A stretch of 33,186 nucleotides of DNA, taken from Hymenopellis radicata. Taxonomy: Eukaryota; Basidiomycota; Agaricomycetes; Agaricales; Physalacriaceae. Position numbers and translations under genes: made by a program. Position 1 is the stretch's first letter, and each line of letters opens with the position of its first letter. The notes beneath the pieces are model-generated. The model was not told where the DNA came from, searched no databases, and was given only the letters and a program-made list of their open reading frames with translations. Location of the stretch: contig JADNRX010000557.1 in the NCBI GenBank assembly GCA_015501595.1, forward strand, positions 1-33,186, read 5' to 3'. Positions 1 to 11,100 of this stretch are shown piece after piece.

Positions 1-856
1 GAGTTCCCGCAGAGCAGGAAGAATCAAGCTGCCAACAAGGTATCTTCCTCCTTCAAATGAAAAGCGAGTGAGCGATGGGATGACAATGGATGAAGCGGAG
101 TGGGACGACTGTTGAGAGGATCGCGAATAGACAGTTCTTTCAAGTCGCCGGAAGACCCAATCGTAACGACGCCGTTACAGATGAAGCGCGAGATTGCGGC
201 GGTTGGTATCCTGGTAGACAGACGCGTAATCTGATGCCAGGGAATTTCAAGGCGTGGGAGCCCACCGTTGTTGGACTGGAGGCGTACACTGCGGAGACTG
301 GGAACGACACTGAAGGCATTGCAAGGCCTCATCACGATGGGTGCACCCGAGCACCTTCGTTCACGTCGAAAGATAAATCTTCCAGCAGCGGCAATTTGGC
401 GTGTAACGGATGGAAGAATGACCAATCAATTTCAGTCCGGAAACTGAGCGACGCCGCCTTCCAACGTGGAGAGATTCGAAATAGGGCAGCAGATATGTTG
501 CGAACTTCAGATACCATCTGAGCCCCGCTGTACAGACAATCTTGACCATGAGCGGAAAATTCTTGGCGAAGGACAAAAACATGTTGAATGCATGCCACCA
601 ACTCCAGAGCGCGTGTCCATTAGCTGAGGCCGCACTAGGGTAACGCTGAAGCGAAACCTGTATTTTAGTCCAGAGCGAGGAATGCCAAAGGCGGCAGAAC
701 GCCATCTGCTGCAGACATGCGCAAGTCGCAGCTGGAGATATTTAGATTTCGGCCGAAGTTCGTAAGGGAAGCATCGTGGTCAAAGGAAAATATAGTTTGC
801 AGGATTTCGGTGGGAAAGGTGGAAATGGGAGCCGCGTCAACATCGGTGGAATGCAT
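1..856 (-). pseudogene. F-box gene B, left-arm copy (broken, partial)
   Basis: This is an inverted copy of the intact F-box gene at 25450-27034. It starts at the ATG at 854-856 and runs off the left edge of the window. The F-box start is readable (FPTEILQTIFSF), but the frame breaks soon after at about residue 30, where one base is missing. Further one-base losses relative to the intact copy are visible in the SLWTKI region, near 520-530, near 345-350 and near 100. The pieces therefore lie in all three frames and no full-length product is possible. The upstream sequence, with the shared ACCGGTGTAGATGAGAAGAG block, is conserved with the other copies, so the duplication included the promoter-proximal region. 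Confidence 0.85.
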
Positions 857-1204
857 CTCTCTTGAGACCCTGGGACAATATTGAGACCGGTGTAGATGAG
901 AAGAGAAATAAATTGTGCAAACCTCGTTGTCTCCGTGGAGTGGGTAAAAAGAGAGGCAACTCAGGTGGCGTCGCTATGCTACGAAAGGCTACAGGAAAAC
1001 ACAGACAAACACCGTCTTAGAGTGTGGCGCAATCCTGACCCACATATACATAAGAGCTCCGCGAGCGATTGGCAGATTAATATTAGATCGGTTGCACGGC
1101 TAGTACCTTATGGTTGAACTCATTTACGTGGCTGTACTCTTGATGCCTCTGTTAAAATAACTATTTACTGCATGTGTTCGAGTTCATCTGACGCCGCAAC
1201 TACC

Positions 1205-2806
1205 TCATACATAGGGTGATCTCCACCGTCTGTACGCCCCAACCACATCTCAAAATCAAACTTCATCCATGGATTGAAATCTAATTTGAGTCAGAAAAAG
1301 ATCCACTGACAACATAAAAGTATATACCTATGGCGACTTGAATCGAAATATCAAGCTGCCCTTGATACACGCGAGTTATGCGAGCCAGCTGCACTCCTTT
1401 TGAATTCTTCGATCAAGGTCGAGTCGGTCGTGGTCGACGGGGGTGGGCCAACGCGAGGGAAGATTGCCGCATGTGTGAAGAGTCTAGGAGGTGCGGAGTG
1501 CAAGGGATAACGCAACTCCAACATGTCACAAACAGCATCCACAGTAGCTCGTCTAACAGGAAGCTCGGCCTTGGTATAGGAAGTATGTTCAAGTTGTCGT
1601 GTGAGAGTCAAGTGTTCCAGTAAAGGAAAGATATTTCTTTCGCCAGCTTCGAAACTCGCTGGTACAGGGTCAAGAGAGTCAGGATGCTTGTGAACGGGTC
1701 TTGCTTCCGGCACATATAAAAGCCCGCGGCGCGGATGGAAAGATGTGTGAGAGCGTGAAAATGGACAGCAACATCAGTCAGAGGCTGCGCAGTCGAGGGA
1801 ATGTAGCTTTCAATGTTCAGCACCGTGATAGTACATTCGGAGCGACAAATCAGTTCCCGGGCTATATCAACCACATTATTCGGGCCGCGAATGTCATCAT
1901 CCCGGACTGTGAGTTCCCGGAGAGCAGGAAGAATCAAGCTGCCAACAAGGTGTCTTTCCCCATCGACTCCGAAGGAAAGGCGAGTGAGTGATGGGAGCAT
2001 AACGGATGAAGAGGGACTGGCGCAATTGTGGGGAATTTCATGAACAGGCAGTTCCTTTAAGTCGCCTGAAGACCCAATCGTGACGACGCCGTAATCACTA
2101 CCTCTGAAGCATGGCCATTCAGGATCTGGTAACCTGATAGACAGACGAGTAATCTGGTGCCAGGGAATTTCAAGAGGTGCGAGCCCGCCGTTCATGGACT
2201 GGAAGCGTACACTGCGGAGACTGGGAACGACGCTGAAGGCATTGCAAGGCCTCACCAAGATGGGCCTAGGCCAAGCGCGTTTGTTCATATTAAAGGATAA
2301 GTCTTCCAACAGCGGTAATTTGGCGTGTAATGGATCGAGCAATGACCAATCAATTTCATACTGGAAACTGAGCGACGCCGCCTTCCAACGTGGAGAGGTT
2401 TCGAATAGGGCAGCAGATATATCGCGAAATTCAGATAAGGCCTCGGCGTCAGCCCACCTGTACCACCACCACGAAATCTCGACCGTGAGTGGAGAATTCT
2501 TGGCGAAGGACAAAAACATGTTGAATGCATCCGCCAACTCCCGATCGCGTGTCCATTAGCTAAGGACGCGCTACGAGCCTCGCTAGGATCATACTGAAGC
2601 GAAACCCGTATTTTAGTCCACAGCGAGGGAAGCCCAAAAGCGGCATAACGCCATGTCCTGCAGACATGCGCAAGTCGCAGCTGGGGATATCGAGATTCTG
2701 GCCGAAGTTCGTAAGGAGAAGCATCGTGGTCGAAGGAAAATATGGTTTGCAAGAGTTCGGTGGGAAAGGTCAAATTGGGCGTCGCGCCGCCATCGATGGG
2801 ATGCAT
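1205..2806 (-). pseudogene. F-box gene A, left-arm copy (broken)
   Basis: This is an inverted copy of the F-box gene at 23505-25110. It opens with an ATG at 2804-2806 and a clear F-box-like N-terminus (FPTELLQTIFSFDHDASPYE, then AHVCRTWRYAAFGLPSLWTK). One G is lost from the GGG in the TGGCGG(G)ATGCATTC stretch near 2526, which shifts the frame into the 310-residue open segment at 1608-2537. A second loss in a run of C near 1666 shifts it again. A third, in a G run near 1220, affects the short last exon. The last exon, whose homologues encode FEMWLGRTDGG, is still recognisable. The central part, a leucine-rich variable region typical of agaricomycete F-box proteins, has no stops of its own. 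A non-functional copy is the simplest reading. Confidence 0.85.
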
Positions 2807-3261
2807 CACTCTTGAGACCCTTGGACTATATTGAGACAGATGTAGATGAGAAGAGAAATCAGATGTGCGAACCGCGTTGTCTCCGTGGAGGGTAGAAATA
2901 AAGGCAACTCAGGTGGCGTGTCGGAAGTAGAAGGGTGATATCCTACGCGACTAAAAGCTAGAGGCAAACACAGACAAACACCATCTTAGGGTGTAGCGTA
3001 ATTAATCCCGACTGCATGGGTACTACTACTACAACGGCCAATATTACTATGATTGGAATTACCAGGCCGCTTTCATCCGTTGTGTTTCCTCCATCGCGCT
3101 CGACGCCACACGAGTAGAAATGAAAGAAAGAAAGTCCAGTATCGCTTGTTATTTATTAGTAGGTTGAAGCGCCAAAAATACAGACTTCAAGTTGATGTCA
3201 GCTTCTACAATGAGGTCTAGGACTATAGCCTGATAGTAATGTATATATACGCGGAAGCGGT

Positions 3262-3788
3262 CTACCGCTTCGCATAGCGCAGGAAACGCGATGCTATTAT
3301 AGTTGCGCCAACATTGAATGAAAAGAGAATGAAGACGTTTCGCCATCTGTCTCCATACTCGATGTTGAGCGGGGTGTGAAAACTCGTCGCCGACCTGATA
3401 CTGGCAATAATGACACGCATCGGTCGCATTCGGGTTTTCCAGATATCCACCGTAATACCCCATAAAGTCGCCAGCCCACGCAGCACAAGTCTGGCCCGAT
3501 GGCGGGTTGAAAACTACAAATTCTTCAGGCTTGCATTGTATGACAAGGCTACTACGAAAACATGAGCAACGCAAAGCATATCGGAATGGCGATGAACGTA
3601 CTGAAGCTCAGTAGCAACCATCGCGGAAATACTCCAGGTATAAGGATTCAAGTAGTAAATCCAGCTACGCCAGAACTTGATTATCGTCGCATACGGAATC
3701 GTAACACCACAGAAGGTGACGAGAACGAGGGAGATGAAGGGGTTGAACGATACGGAGACCTGGACACTGGCGACAAGGCAGCGATCAA
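3262..3788 (-). pseudogene. Detached 3' end of a PDR-type ABC transporter
   Basis: The minus strand matches the last part of the ABC transporter at 17301-22928, including the cysteine-rich extracellular loop before the final membrane helix ([20 protein letters not shown], then [14 protein letters not shown]) and the same stop codon in the same hairpin. It begins abruptly at 3788, inside the coding sequence of the second membrane domain, with no N-terminal half. It is damaged. One G is lost from a GGG near 3774, one C is gained after GDEF, and the last intron is deleted together with about ten flanking bases. The preceding intron is kept, so this is a DNA-level duplicate and not a retrocopy. 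Confidence 0.9.
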
Positions 3789-4014
3789 GTAAACAATCAG
3801 AAGTTGAAGCAGCCTCTGGTCTGTGCAGTGAAATATAGCAGTGGGCAGCTCAAACGCCTACCAGACACACCCCAGAACCTCCGGCACGCCTGTGAATGCA
3901 ATGCACACAGCAGATAGTATTACCCTTTGAACATACTTGCGTGAAATGCCAGCGCACATCGAACGTACAACATGTAAAACTACACAGCATGTTCACGCTT
4001 GACTTTATTCTCTT

Positions 4015-6547
4015 TCAAACGCCATGCTCCCAAGGAACATGGGTGCCGTTTTGGTCTATGCACCAATTACTCGACCAAGGCTCGTACGCCGCGCACCGCG
4101 GCACCATGCCCCCGGGTTCATCGCCGGCATCCTGGAGGAGCAAAGCCACGACGCCATGGGGAGGAACAGCATGCGCAGTGAAGCTGCGCACGAACGTTCC
4201 ATTGTCCGTGTGCGTCCAGAGATCCTAGTTTTTTGACGCTATGAGCAAAACGATGAGCGAAAGGGGAACGCGTACCCGAATGGCGTACTGGCGCCCAGAG
4301 CGAATCCACGGCGACTCTGTAAAGCCGAAGAACATGTCCGCGGGCTCGTCCAAGGTGTTGATGAGCATGAACACGGTTCCGTTCTGGCTGTTCCCGCTCC
4401 AGTACTGGGCGGGGTGTGTAGAATTGTAAGACCAGTTCGGCTGTTATGGGAAATGAGACGCCGGCATTGAATGTCTGGCGAAGGGAACACACGTTTACAC
4501 CCCATCTGAATGGCGTGACGCCAGTGCCGACGACAGGATCTTGGTTAATTCCTATGATTTCCGTATTCTTGAAGATGCTGAGCGTCTCGTCAGAGATGGA
4601 GGCAAGCTATGAGGTAAGTGAGCTGCCATCCCGAGGATTTAAACAAGAGAATAGCGCACGTCAGTGCCCTGTTAAGAAGTCAGTATTTTGGAGGTAGCTA
4701 CGATATGATACTCCACTCACGACGAGGAGAGGCGATTTCATCAGGGCCCAGACCGTGAAATGTGTCTTTGATTCTTCGTATGTGAGTTCTCCGTTCCCAC
4801 TACATGGAGATATTAGTGGTCGAGAAACGGACTGAAAGTTCGTACACTTCGAGCTACAAAAAGTCTGGTCTAGCTAGGTAACGATGCGCATATATGTTTA
4901 CTTACGATGTCGAGATCGTTGTGCCCATAAAAATCGGATGCCCAAGCGTAGAAAGAATTCCTAGAGACATTCGTTTCGTACAATCCTGTAAGAGGTTTCA
5001 AAGTACTTACTGGTTGATGATGTTGGCGATTGACGGCCAGTTGGCACCTGTATTACGCCATGGTCAGGGAGTAATTGCACTCTCCGAAAGACGCCTTACC
5101 AATGTCATCCGTAGTCTGCAGTCAAACGATCAGAGAGTTGTTCACGGCGACAGATGACGGATCAAGACTTACTCTCCACGTTTGGCCTAGCCGACGAGCC
5201 CATAACCAAGGTTCTAGCTGCGTCGAGTAGGTCGGCCATTCAAGCGAACACTACGCGATTGAAAACGTACCCGACCCCATTGGCAGAGGGAAAATAACAT
5301 CGGAGCCTTACCGGTCAACTGAGAAAGGTCCTTGATGGCGTTGGACATCCTGGTGAATTCTTGAACGATACAGCTAAGCTGTCTGAGTTTACTTGATTCC
5401 GGAGGAAATCTTACTGCCAATCTGACCCTCCCGAATAACATCATCGAAGGGGACGGCGCAATTGTCGTATCTTGAAGAGGGTGTCGGCGTAAGCCCTGCA
5501 TGAGCGCGCTAGAAATACCACCTACTTGAGCAGGTCGAAGCCCCATTCTTCACTGAAAAGCTTAGCGTCCCTGTAATCGAGTCAGCACGGACCGCACGCA
5601 GGGATGAAGGAGACAGATGACCTTTCTTCATTTTGGAAAGAGCCGGGGTAGTATTGACACGTATACCAGCCGGAGTCTCCATACTATGCATCCAGCGAGT
5701 TAGACGATGACACTGAAGCGAAGCTCCTACACGTACAATTCCAGCCTTTCTGCATGAAGTGAGTCGGGTACGCGGAAGGCAAGAATCATATCGTACAGTC
5801 CTAGGTCATGAATTTTATCCGTGAGCGGACGCATTCCAGATGGGAAACGTTCCTTATCTAAACGGTACCAGTGAGAACGATATGGAATAGAACGCAATAT
5901 TGAATGCGCACTGGCGACGATGTCTCCGTTCTCATTCCGCTTCTTCTCGGAGTAGCAGTCATCGATATTCATGTAGGTATATCCAATGTCCTAGATTCAA
6001 TCAGCAAGAACTTGAAGCTGGCTGAGGGAACTGTTTCACAGCGAGGCCAAGCGATACGAGCAGCTTTGACGTGTCAAGGATGAGGTTTTCATCAATGTTG
6101 CACCAATAAGCATTCCAGGCTGTAGGCGATTCAGCGTTTCGTTTAAATGCAAATCTGGTATTTACTGTTATAGCCCATGACTGCAAGCATCTGATTCAGC
6201 AACGTTCAGAACACAGTGAGGACCGGTACCTACACGGTAATCGCCCAACCTCGTGGATCGATACTTGAGGGATACCTTTATTGTAATGCGGTTTCGAGTA
6301 GAAGACGAGGAAGGCTATGAGCATGATAACCACGATGACGCCAACAAGAACGACTGGTTGCCTGGCCAGCGCGAGCTTCTTGCGCTCACCACTGGGCTTC
6401 GATGAGGCATCGGAGCCGAGCAATGGGCTTGTTTCCGCGTTAGAGTTGTTCGCTGCAATGCACCATGAGCAACCAGTACGTCTCTATAAGCAGCAAAACA
6501 ACCCATGGGAGTAAAAGGCAACGAGGACGCGGCCCTACTTCGATCAT
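4015..6547 (-). CDS. GH27 alpha-galactosidase with N-terminal membrane anchor
   Basis: Predicted retaining alpha-galactosidase that removes terminal alpha-1,6-galactose from galactomannan or oligosaccharides. Splicing 21 exons gives 498 codons plus stop, an exact multiple of three. Family motifs appear in order: LPFMGYNTWNAYWC, YMNIDDCY, KIHDLGLKAGIYGDSGWYTC, LLKYDNCA with the nucleophile Asp (codon 5464-5466), FSLCQWGR, TTDDIGANW with the acid/base Asp (codon 5104-5106), FYGHNDLDILEVGNG, HFTVWALMKSPLL, GINQDPV, and the C-terminal beta domain (RDLWTHTDNG, VALLLQDAGDEP). Residues about 46-65 form one long hydrophobic segment after KK and R residues. There is no cleavage-type signal peptide, so a type II signal anchor is likely. 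Exons of 8, 9, 13, 15 and 16 bases are required to keep the motifs in frame. The ATG is the weakest point: exon 1 (6539-6547, MIE) is inferred from splice borders. An AATAAA lies just past the stop. Confidence 0.93.
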
Positions 6548-6660
6548 AAATAGATTCAGGGTCTCGTACGTCATGATATCAGTCCTAATTGGGAAGTGCT
6601 TCGTGAGAAAAGTGCTCGTCTTCGTCGTGCACGACGGCGATCTGACATTCAAACACCATC
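6548..6660. promoter_or_regulatory. Short divergent intergenic region
   Basis: About 113 bases separate the inferred GH27 start codon from the start codon of the Ies4-like gene on the other strand. If both starts are right, this segment holds both promoters and both 5' leaders, so the two genes probably share control elements. No TATA box is evident. The size depends on the GH27 first exon, which is uncertain. Confidence 0.45.
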
Positions 6661-7914
6661 ATGAACGACGACGCCAACCTGGACGCTCCGCAGATTTCCA
6701 CGTTGCGGGACGAGGGCACGCCGCCTGCGTCGTCTCCGGCTGGCAGTGCCAGTGGCAATAGCCGACTACGTGTTAAGCTTGTAGTGTCTAACAAGGGGCC
6801 TTCACCTGCTGTTTCTGTCCCGGCGAAAAGGGCTCGCTCAGACGACGAGGGCGAAGACGAGGAGGACGACCAAGAGGACCAGCTTATTGATGACGACGAC
6901 GAGGTCGCTGCCAGTGTCTCAGCTCCAGTCGAAGCAGCGCCTGCTCCTGCTGCTACGCCGAAGCGGAAGGCCCCCGCCAAACGCAAGGCGAAGAAAATCG
7001 ATGCAAAAGATGGTCCGTGTTCATTGTTCTTGATTCTTTATTTTATTCACGCGATTTGCCGCAGAACCCGCTGGATTCGATCCGAATCATATATCGTTGA
7101 CTGTGGCGCCCACGGAGTCAGTCAGTGCCCCACCAGCGAAGAGAAAAAAGGTAGAAAAAGCTGCAAAACCTCCCGCTGCTCCAAGGACAGTCAAGCCTCG
7201 TGTTACAAAGTGAGTTTGTCTTTAGTTTTATTACATTTTCTCATGTATCTTACAGGACCAAGACGGTTGTCTCACAACTCGCTGCCGAGGACTCAGGCGC
7301 CGTTAGTGAAGGTTTGTTTCGCTCTCTATGTTACTGCTGCAACTCCATTGTCTTCAGGTTTCACTGGTACAGCTGCTTCTTCACCAGTAACCATGCCTAG
7401 TCCAGAGCCAGAGCCAATGCTGCCGCCTTCAGAGTCTCCTTTCGATGACGAGAAAGAAATCAATTTGGAAAATGTTCCAATACCGGTATATGCGCTCCCA
7501 ACAAAACCTTTCCCCGTGCAACCAGCCCCAAAAGTCCCAACAGGATACGCGCCTACCATGCCTCTAGACCGGAGCAGCAAGAAAGTACGCCACTGGCGCA
7601 TAGCCAACCGAGAAATCAGAGGCATTGCGGGCGGACGCTGGTTCACTCGTTCTTGGGTCGGCGAAAAACAATCAGAGTATGCTGGATCGAAGATTGCTAT
7701 TGCTGAAGCAGCGCTGGCTATCCCAAGGTTGCCTGCATTGCTGGGTGGAAAGCCCAAAGTCAAGACAGCAAAATCTCTGCCGCTGACGGCGGGATCTTCT
7801 CGTTCGGAGTCTGTTGCTGGAGACGGACCTCCACCTGTTCGAAATTTGACCAAGATGAGGACAAGTGTGCTGGGTCCTTCCTCTGAAGCGGGTGATTCAG
7901 ATATGATGGGTTAA
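6661..7914 (+). CDS. Nuclear acidic/basic protein, INO80 subunit Ies4-like (tentative)
   Basis: Four exons (6661-7012, 7065-7209, 7256-7311, 7358-7914) give 369 residues, an exact multiple of three. From the N-terminus the protein has an SRLRVKLVV segment, an acidic run (DDEGEDEEDDQEDQLIDDDDE), and lysine-rich, proline/alanine-rich stretches (KRKAPAKRKAKK, PPAKRKK) that look like nuclear localisation signals. Near the C-terminus is a tryptophan-containing segment, HWRIANREIRGIAGGRWFTR followed by SWVGE. The basic/acidic composition and the W...REI..G...W pattern resemble the fungal INO80 chromatin-remodelling subunit Ies4, but the match is from memory and weak. A generic nuclear protein is the alternative. 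It lies 203 bases upstream of DOP1 on the same strand. Confidence 0.75.
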   Translation: MNDDANLDAPQISTLRDEGTPPASSPAGSASGNSRLRVKLVVSNKGPSPAVSVPAKRARSDDEGEDEEDDQEDQLIDDDDEVAASVSAPVEAAPAPAATPKRKAPAKRKAKKIDAKDGPCSLFLILYFIHAICRRTRWIRSESYIVDCGAHGVSQCPTSEEKKGRKSCKTSRCSKDSQASCYKVSLSLVLLHFLMYLTGPRRLSHNSLPRTQAPLVKVCFALYVTAATPLSSGFTGTAASSPVTMPSPEPEPMLPPSESPFDDEKEINLENVPIPVYALPTKPFPVQPAPKVPTGYAPTMPLDRSSKKVRHWRIANREIRGIAGGRWFTRSWVGEKQSEYAGSKIAIAEAALAIPRLPALLGGKPKVKTAKSLPLTAGSSRSESVAGDGPPPVRNLTKMRTSVLGPSSEAGDSDMMG

Positions 7915-8117
7915 TATTATTACTTTTACTACTGTACATATTGTCGTATTCTGCTGCTGTATCTAGTGTAGATTTGTACTATTTGTATGTTAGACTGAAG
8001 ATTGTCTTGAACGCAATTTGGTGGCAGTGACGTGTGATCGAAGCTACCGCAGTATTGAATTGTTACCTTCAACCACCATCTACACGTCGACGCTGGCAGC
8101 GCGCGCGTGCATACTGA

Positions 8118-11100
8118 ATGGCGTCAAAGCCTCTATCGGGAGGCGACGGGCCGGGCAAGAGCGCCGCGTGGATCTCTGAGCGAACGAGTGAACGTGGTGC
8201 GTCCCTTCAACATTTACCATCTTCCGTTTTGGATGTCAACTCTTGTAGCGGCCGCCCAGCAGGCCTATGCGGCCGACCCAAAGTACAAAAAGTACACTCA
8301 GCAGGTCGAAAAGTGCCTCAACTCGTTCGACAATGTCCACGAATGGGCGGATTGTATTGCCTTCTTGAAGCAGTTGCTCAAGGTGTGTAATAATGCACTA
8401 TATCAGCGTAACAAACCCTTATTGTTGTTGCAGACGTTCCAGTCTTACATGCAGTTCAAGGAGATCCCAAGAAAATTGATTGTCGCTAAACGGCTCTCGC
8501 AGTGTCTGAATCCCGCTCTCCCGACTGGCGTCCACCAGCGAGCACTGGATGTCTACGCCCATATCCTGCCTGTCCTCGGCGTGAGTCTACCTCTCCAGTG
8601 ATACCACCATTATCCTCATCGTCGTCCAGTCTGAAGGACTGAAACGCGACCTACCGCTCTGGTCATCCGGTCTCTTTCCATTCTTCGAGTATGCGGCTAC
8701 TTCTGTCAAGGTGCGCACATCTAATTCCGCATTATCTGCATTATAAACACCCCAGACCAGCCCACTCTCCTAAACCTATACGATACACATTATCTTCCGC
8801 TGCAGGACGGCCTCCGACCTGTCATGAAGTCATTCATCATCGCACTTTTGCCGGGCCTCGAAGAAGAAACTGGCGAGTTCTTCGAAAAGGCAGGCCTTCT
8901 GTTCGCGTCGTCTCCAGCTCCCCAGTAACACTATCTAGGTTTTGAGTTTACTTGACCGTCTTTCCGGAGCCGTGTCGCAGTCCTTCTTCTTTCAGAACGT
9001 ATGGCTCATAATGCTTACCACACCGTCTGCGAGAGGGACTGCTCTCAATCTACTAGCCCGTCGTCTTCCACACCTCACGGGTGATGAGGATATCATTTCC
9101 ACCGTTGGTGAAGACATCGGGCTGATGATCCGCGCCTTTGCAGCAGCACTTGAGGATGACAATCTCTTGGTTCGCAGAGGGGCGTTGGATCTTCTTGTTC
9201 AGTCGCTTCGTTTTGATGGCAATGCCCTGAAGAAAGCTCAGGACGACGACCGAACAATTCTCATGAGGGCTGCTGTCTCAGTCGTCCTCAGGCGCGACCT
9301 GTCTCTCAATCGGCGCTTGTATACGTGGCTACTTGGTTCGGATGAGAAAGCGGAGACTCAACTTACCTATCTGAGGACGAATGCATTGGGTTTGCTCTGT
9401 GCGACCTTGAACGAGGATATGTCTTCGCCTTCAGATGAGTATTCAGAGTCACGGCCGTTCAAGATCTTCATTTCGTTGCTGGACAAGTGGGAGATAGGTG
9501 CTCCGCTGACTGATGCTCTGGTCCTTGACGCCTTCAAGGCTCTCAAGGGCCTCATCGAGTCAGGTACAGACGGCGCGGAGGATGTATGTTTCTCACAGCT
9601 TGCCCCAGACTTTTTCTAACCAATTTGGTAGGTGACGATGACTGCAAGTACCTTGTATGAAGCCGTGGAGCCGCCTTTGCTCTGGAAACACGTCTTGGAC
9701 GCCGTATTCAACGAAATTCTTGGGACTTTGGAGGATTGTCCAGTGTGTCCATTTAGGCAACCCTGAATTTCATTGATCTGATCATCGCGACATAGGCAAT
9801 CTCACTTTTCAAATTCCTTCTGAAGACATTCTCTCAAGATGAAGAGATTCAGACTATTCATCTTCCGGTCATATTTGCGTCTCTTGTGGATATTCTTCAC
9901 GTGAGACATCTTGTATTTTTCTCCTCTTCTCAACTGAAGGACGCCTAGACCCGTTTGCGAGATGCGGAACCCCCTTCGGGCAAATGCGTGCAGGAGACTT
10001 TGTCTCTTCTGGAGCTGATGATCCATCAAATTCCCCATGTCGCATTACTACAACGACCAGAGCCCACAGAAGAAGCCAAGGCTGCCACAGCAACATTAGG
10101 CCCTTACGCATTTACCTGCGCGGTATACGGCATCGTGCCCAAATTATCGAATGCACCGAGTGGATCGTTTTTGATACCTTTCTCATCATCCTTCGAAAGT
10201 TTGTATTCGTTGACATCGATATTCGCGAAAACAATGTCGGGGGCTAACCTGAAGACCTCACGAGAAGCACTTTGCCAGTCGCTTCTGCTCATGAGTAAAC
10301 TGGCGAGTCGGCTTGGGTCGACTTCGATTCAAGTTTCTTGGAATCCGGCTCTATGGCTGTCAACGGTGCTTGAGTGTCTTGGAAGTGAAGTAAGATTCTT
10401 CTTTATCCTGTCAAGCGCATACTCAAGCTTTGTAGTCCGCCAACTTCACGACTGTGGATAGAACTGTCAGCCTAGTGGTTGTTCTGTGTCAAGCACCTGC
10501 ATTACATCCGAATATCCACATCGACGAAAGGGCGACCATGTACAAAATGGTATCGAAGCTTTTACGATATCTGCGCCCCGACTACTCCCCGTATCATGCT
10601 CGGTCTGTCAGTTTAATTTGGAGCCTGGAGGCTACTACGAAGAAACCGCACGTTGAATCCATATTGGCTCAGACCATGACGTCACCTGAGTCGCGCAACA
10701 TTCAAGAATCCTATGAAGCGTTCGGTGTGCTGTGGAGGCTTACTGGTATGTTTCTTCATTTCTGTTACGAATTATCGGTTGACGTTGATGCCAGAGGATA
10801 ACATGCTACCCGGTTTCCGATTCAAAGTACCGATGATGATTGTGCTGGACACTCTCAAGAATGACGATCCCAGCCTCAAGCGGATAGGCGAAACTTGGAT
10901 GCGGTGTAGCTTGAAGTCGTATTTGAGGTGAATGACAAATTTGAAATCTAGTTCAGTTTTAAGCTGACGACCCACAGGGTGCTAGATCCGATATTGTTCG
11001 AGCTACTGGACCCTTCAATTCGCCGCACGCCAACGACAATGAAAGTCCGGGGTAAGGAAATACAAGGATTCCTGTATGAGCGGCCCTTCGATCAGCGTTA

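Larger units (their letters stand above)
1..3788 (-). repeat. Left arm of a large inverted duplication
   Basis: Read on the minus strand, this segment matches 22334 to 26310 on the plus strand, in the same order: ABC transporter 3' end, its downstream sequence, F-box gene A, F-box gene B. Base 1 pairs with about 26310, so the arm continues beyond the window edge. The inner boundary is sharp: identity runs through the bases at 3781-3788 and stops. Sampled stretches range from identical over about 65 bases (around 2380-2445) to roughly nine in ten bases matching (around 1980-2090), so the copy is not brand new. This arm has many one-base losses and is more decayed than the right arm. Confidence 0.93.

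Noticed and set aside
90..521. 143-codon open frame on the plus strand.
   Set aside because: It is the antisense shadow of the F-box gene copy on the minus strand; the same shadow occurs opposite the intact F-box gene.
3562..3792. Acidic open frame ([20 protein letters not shown]), also seen opposite the ABC transporter near 22330-22561.
   Set aside because: It is antisense to the transporter's membrane domain in both arms. Its conservation reflects the duplication, not coding.
3789..4014. Continuation of the ABC transporter fragment upstream of the left-arm boundary.
   Set aside because: Similarity to the transporter stops at 3788. No membrane-domain sequence was found in any frame before the GH27 3' end.
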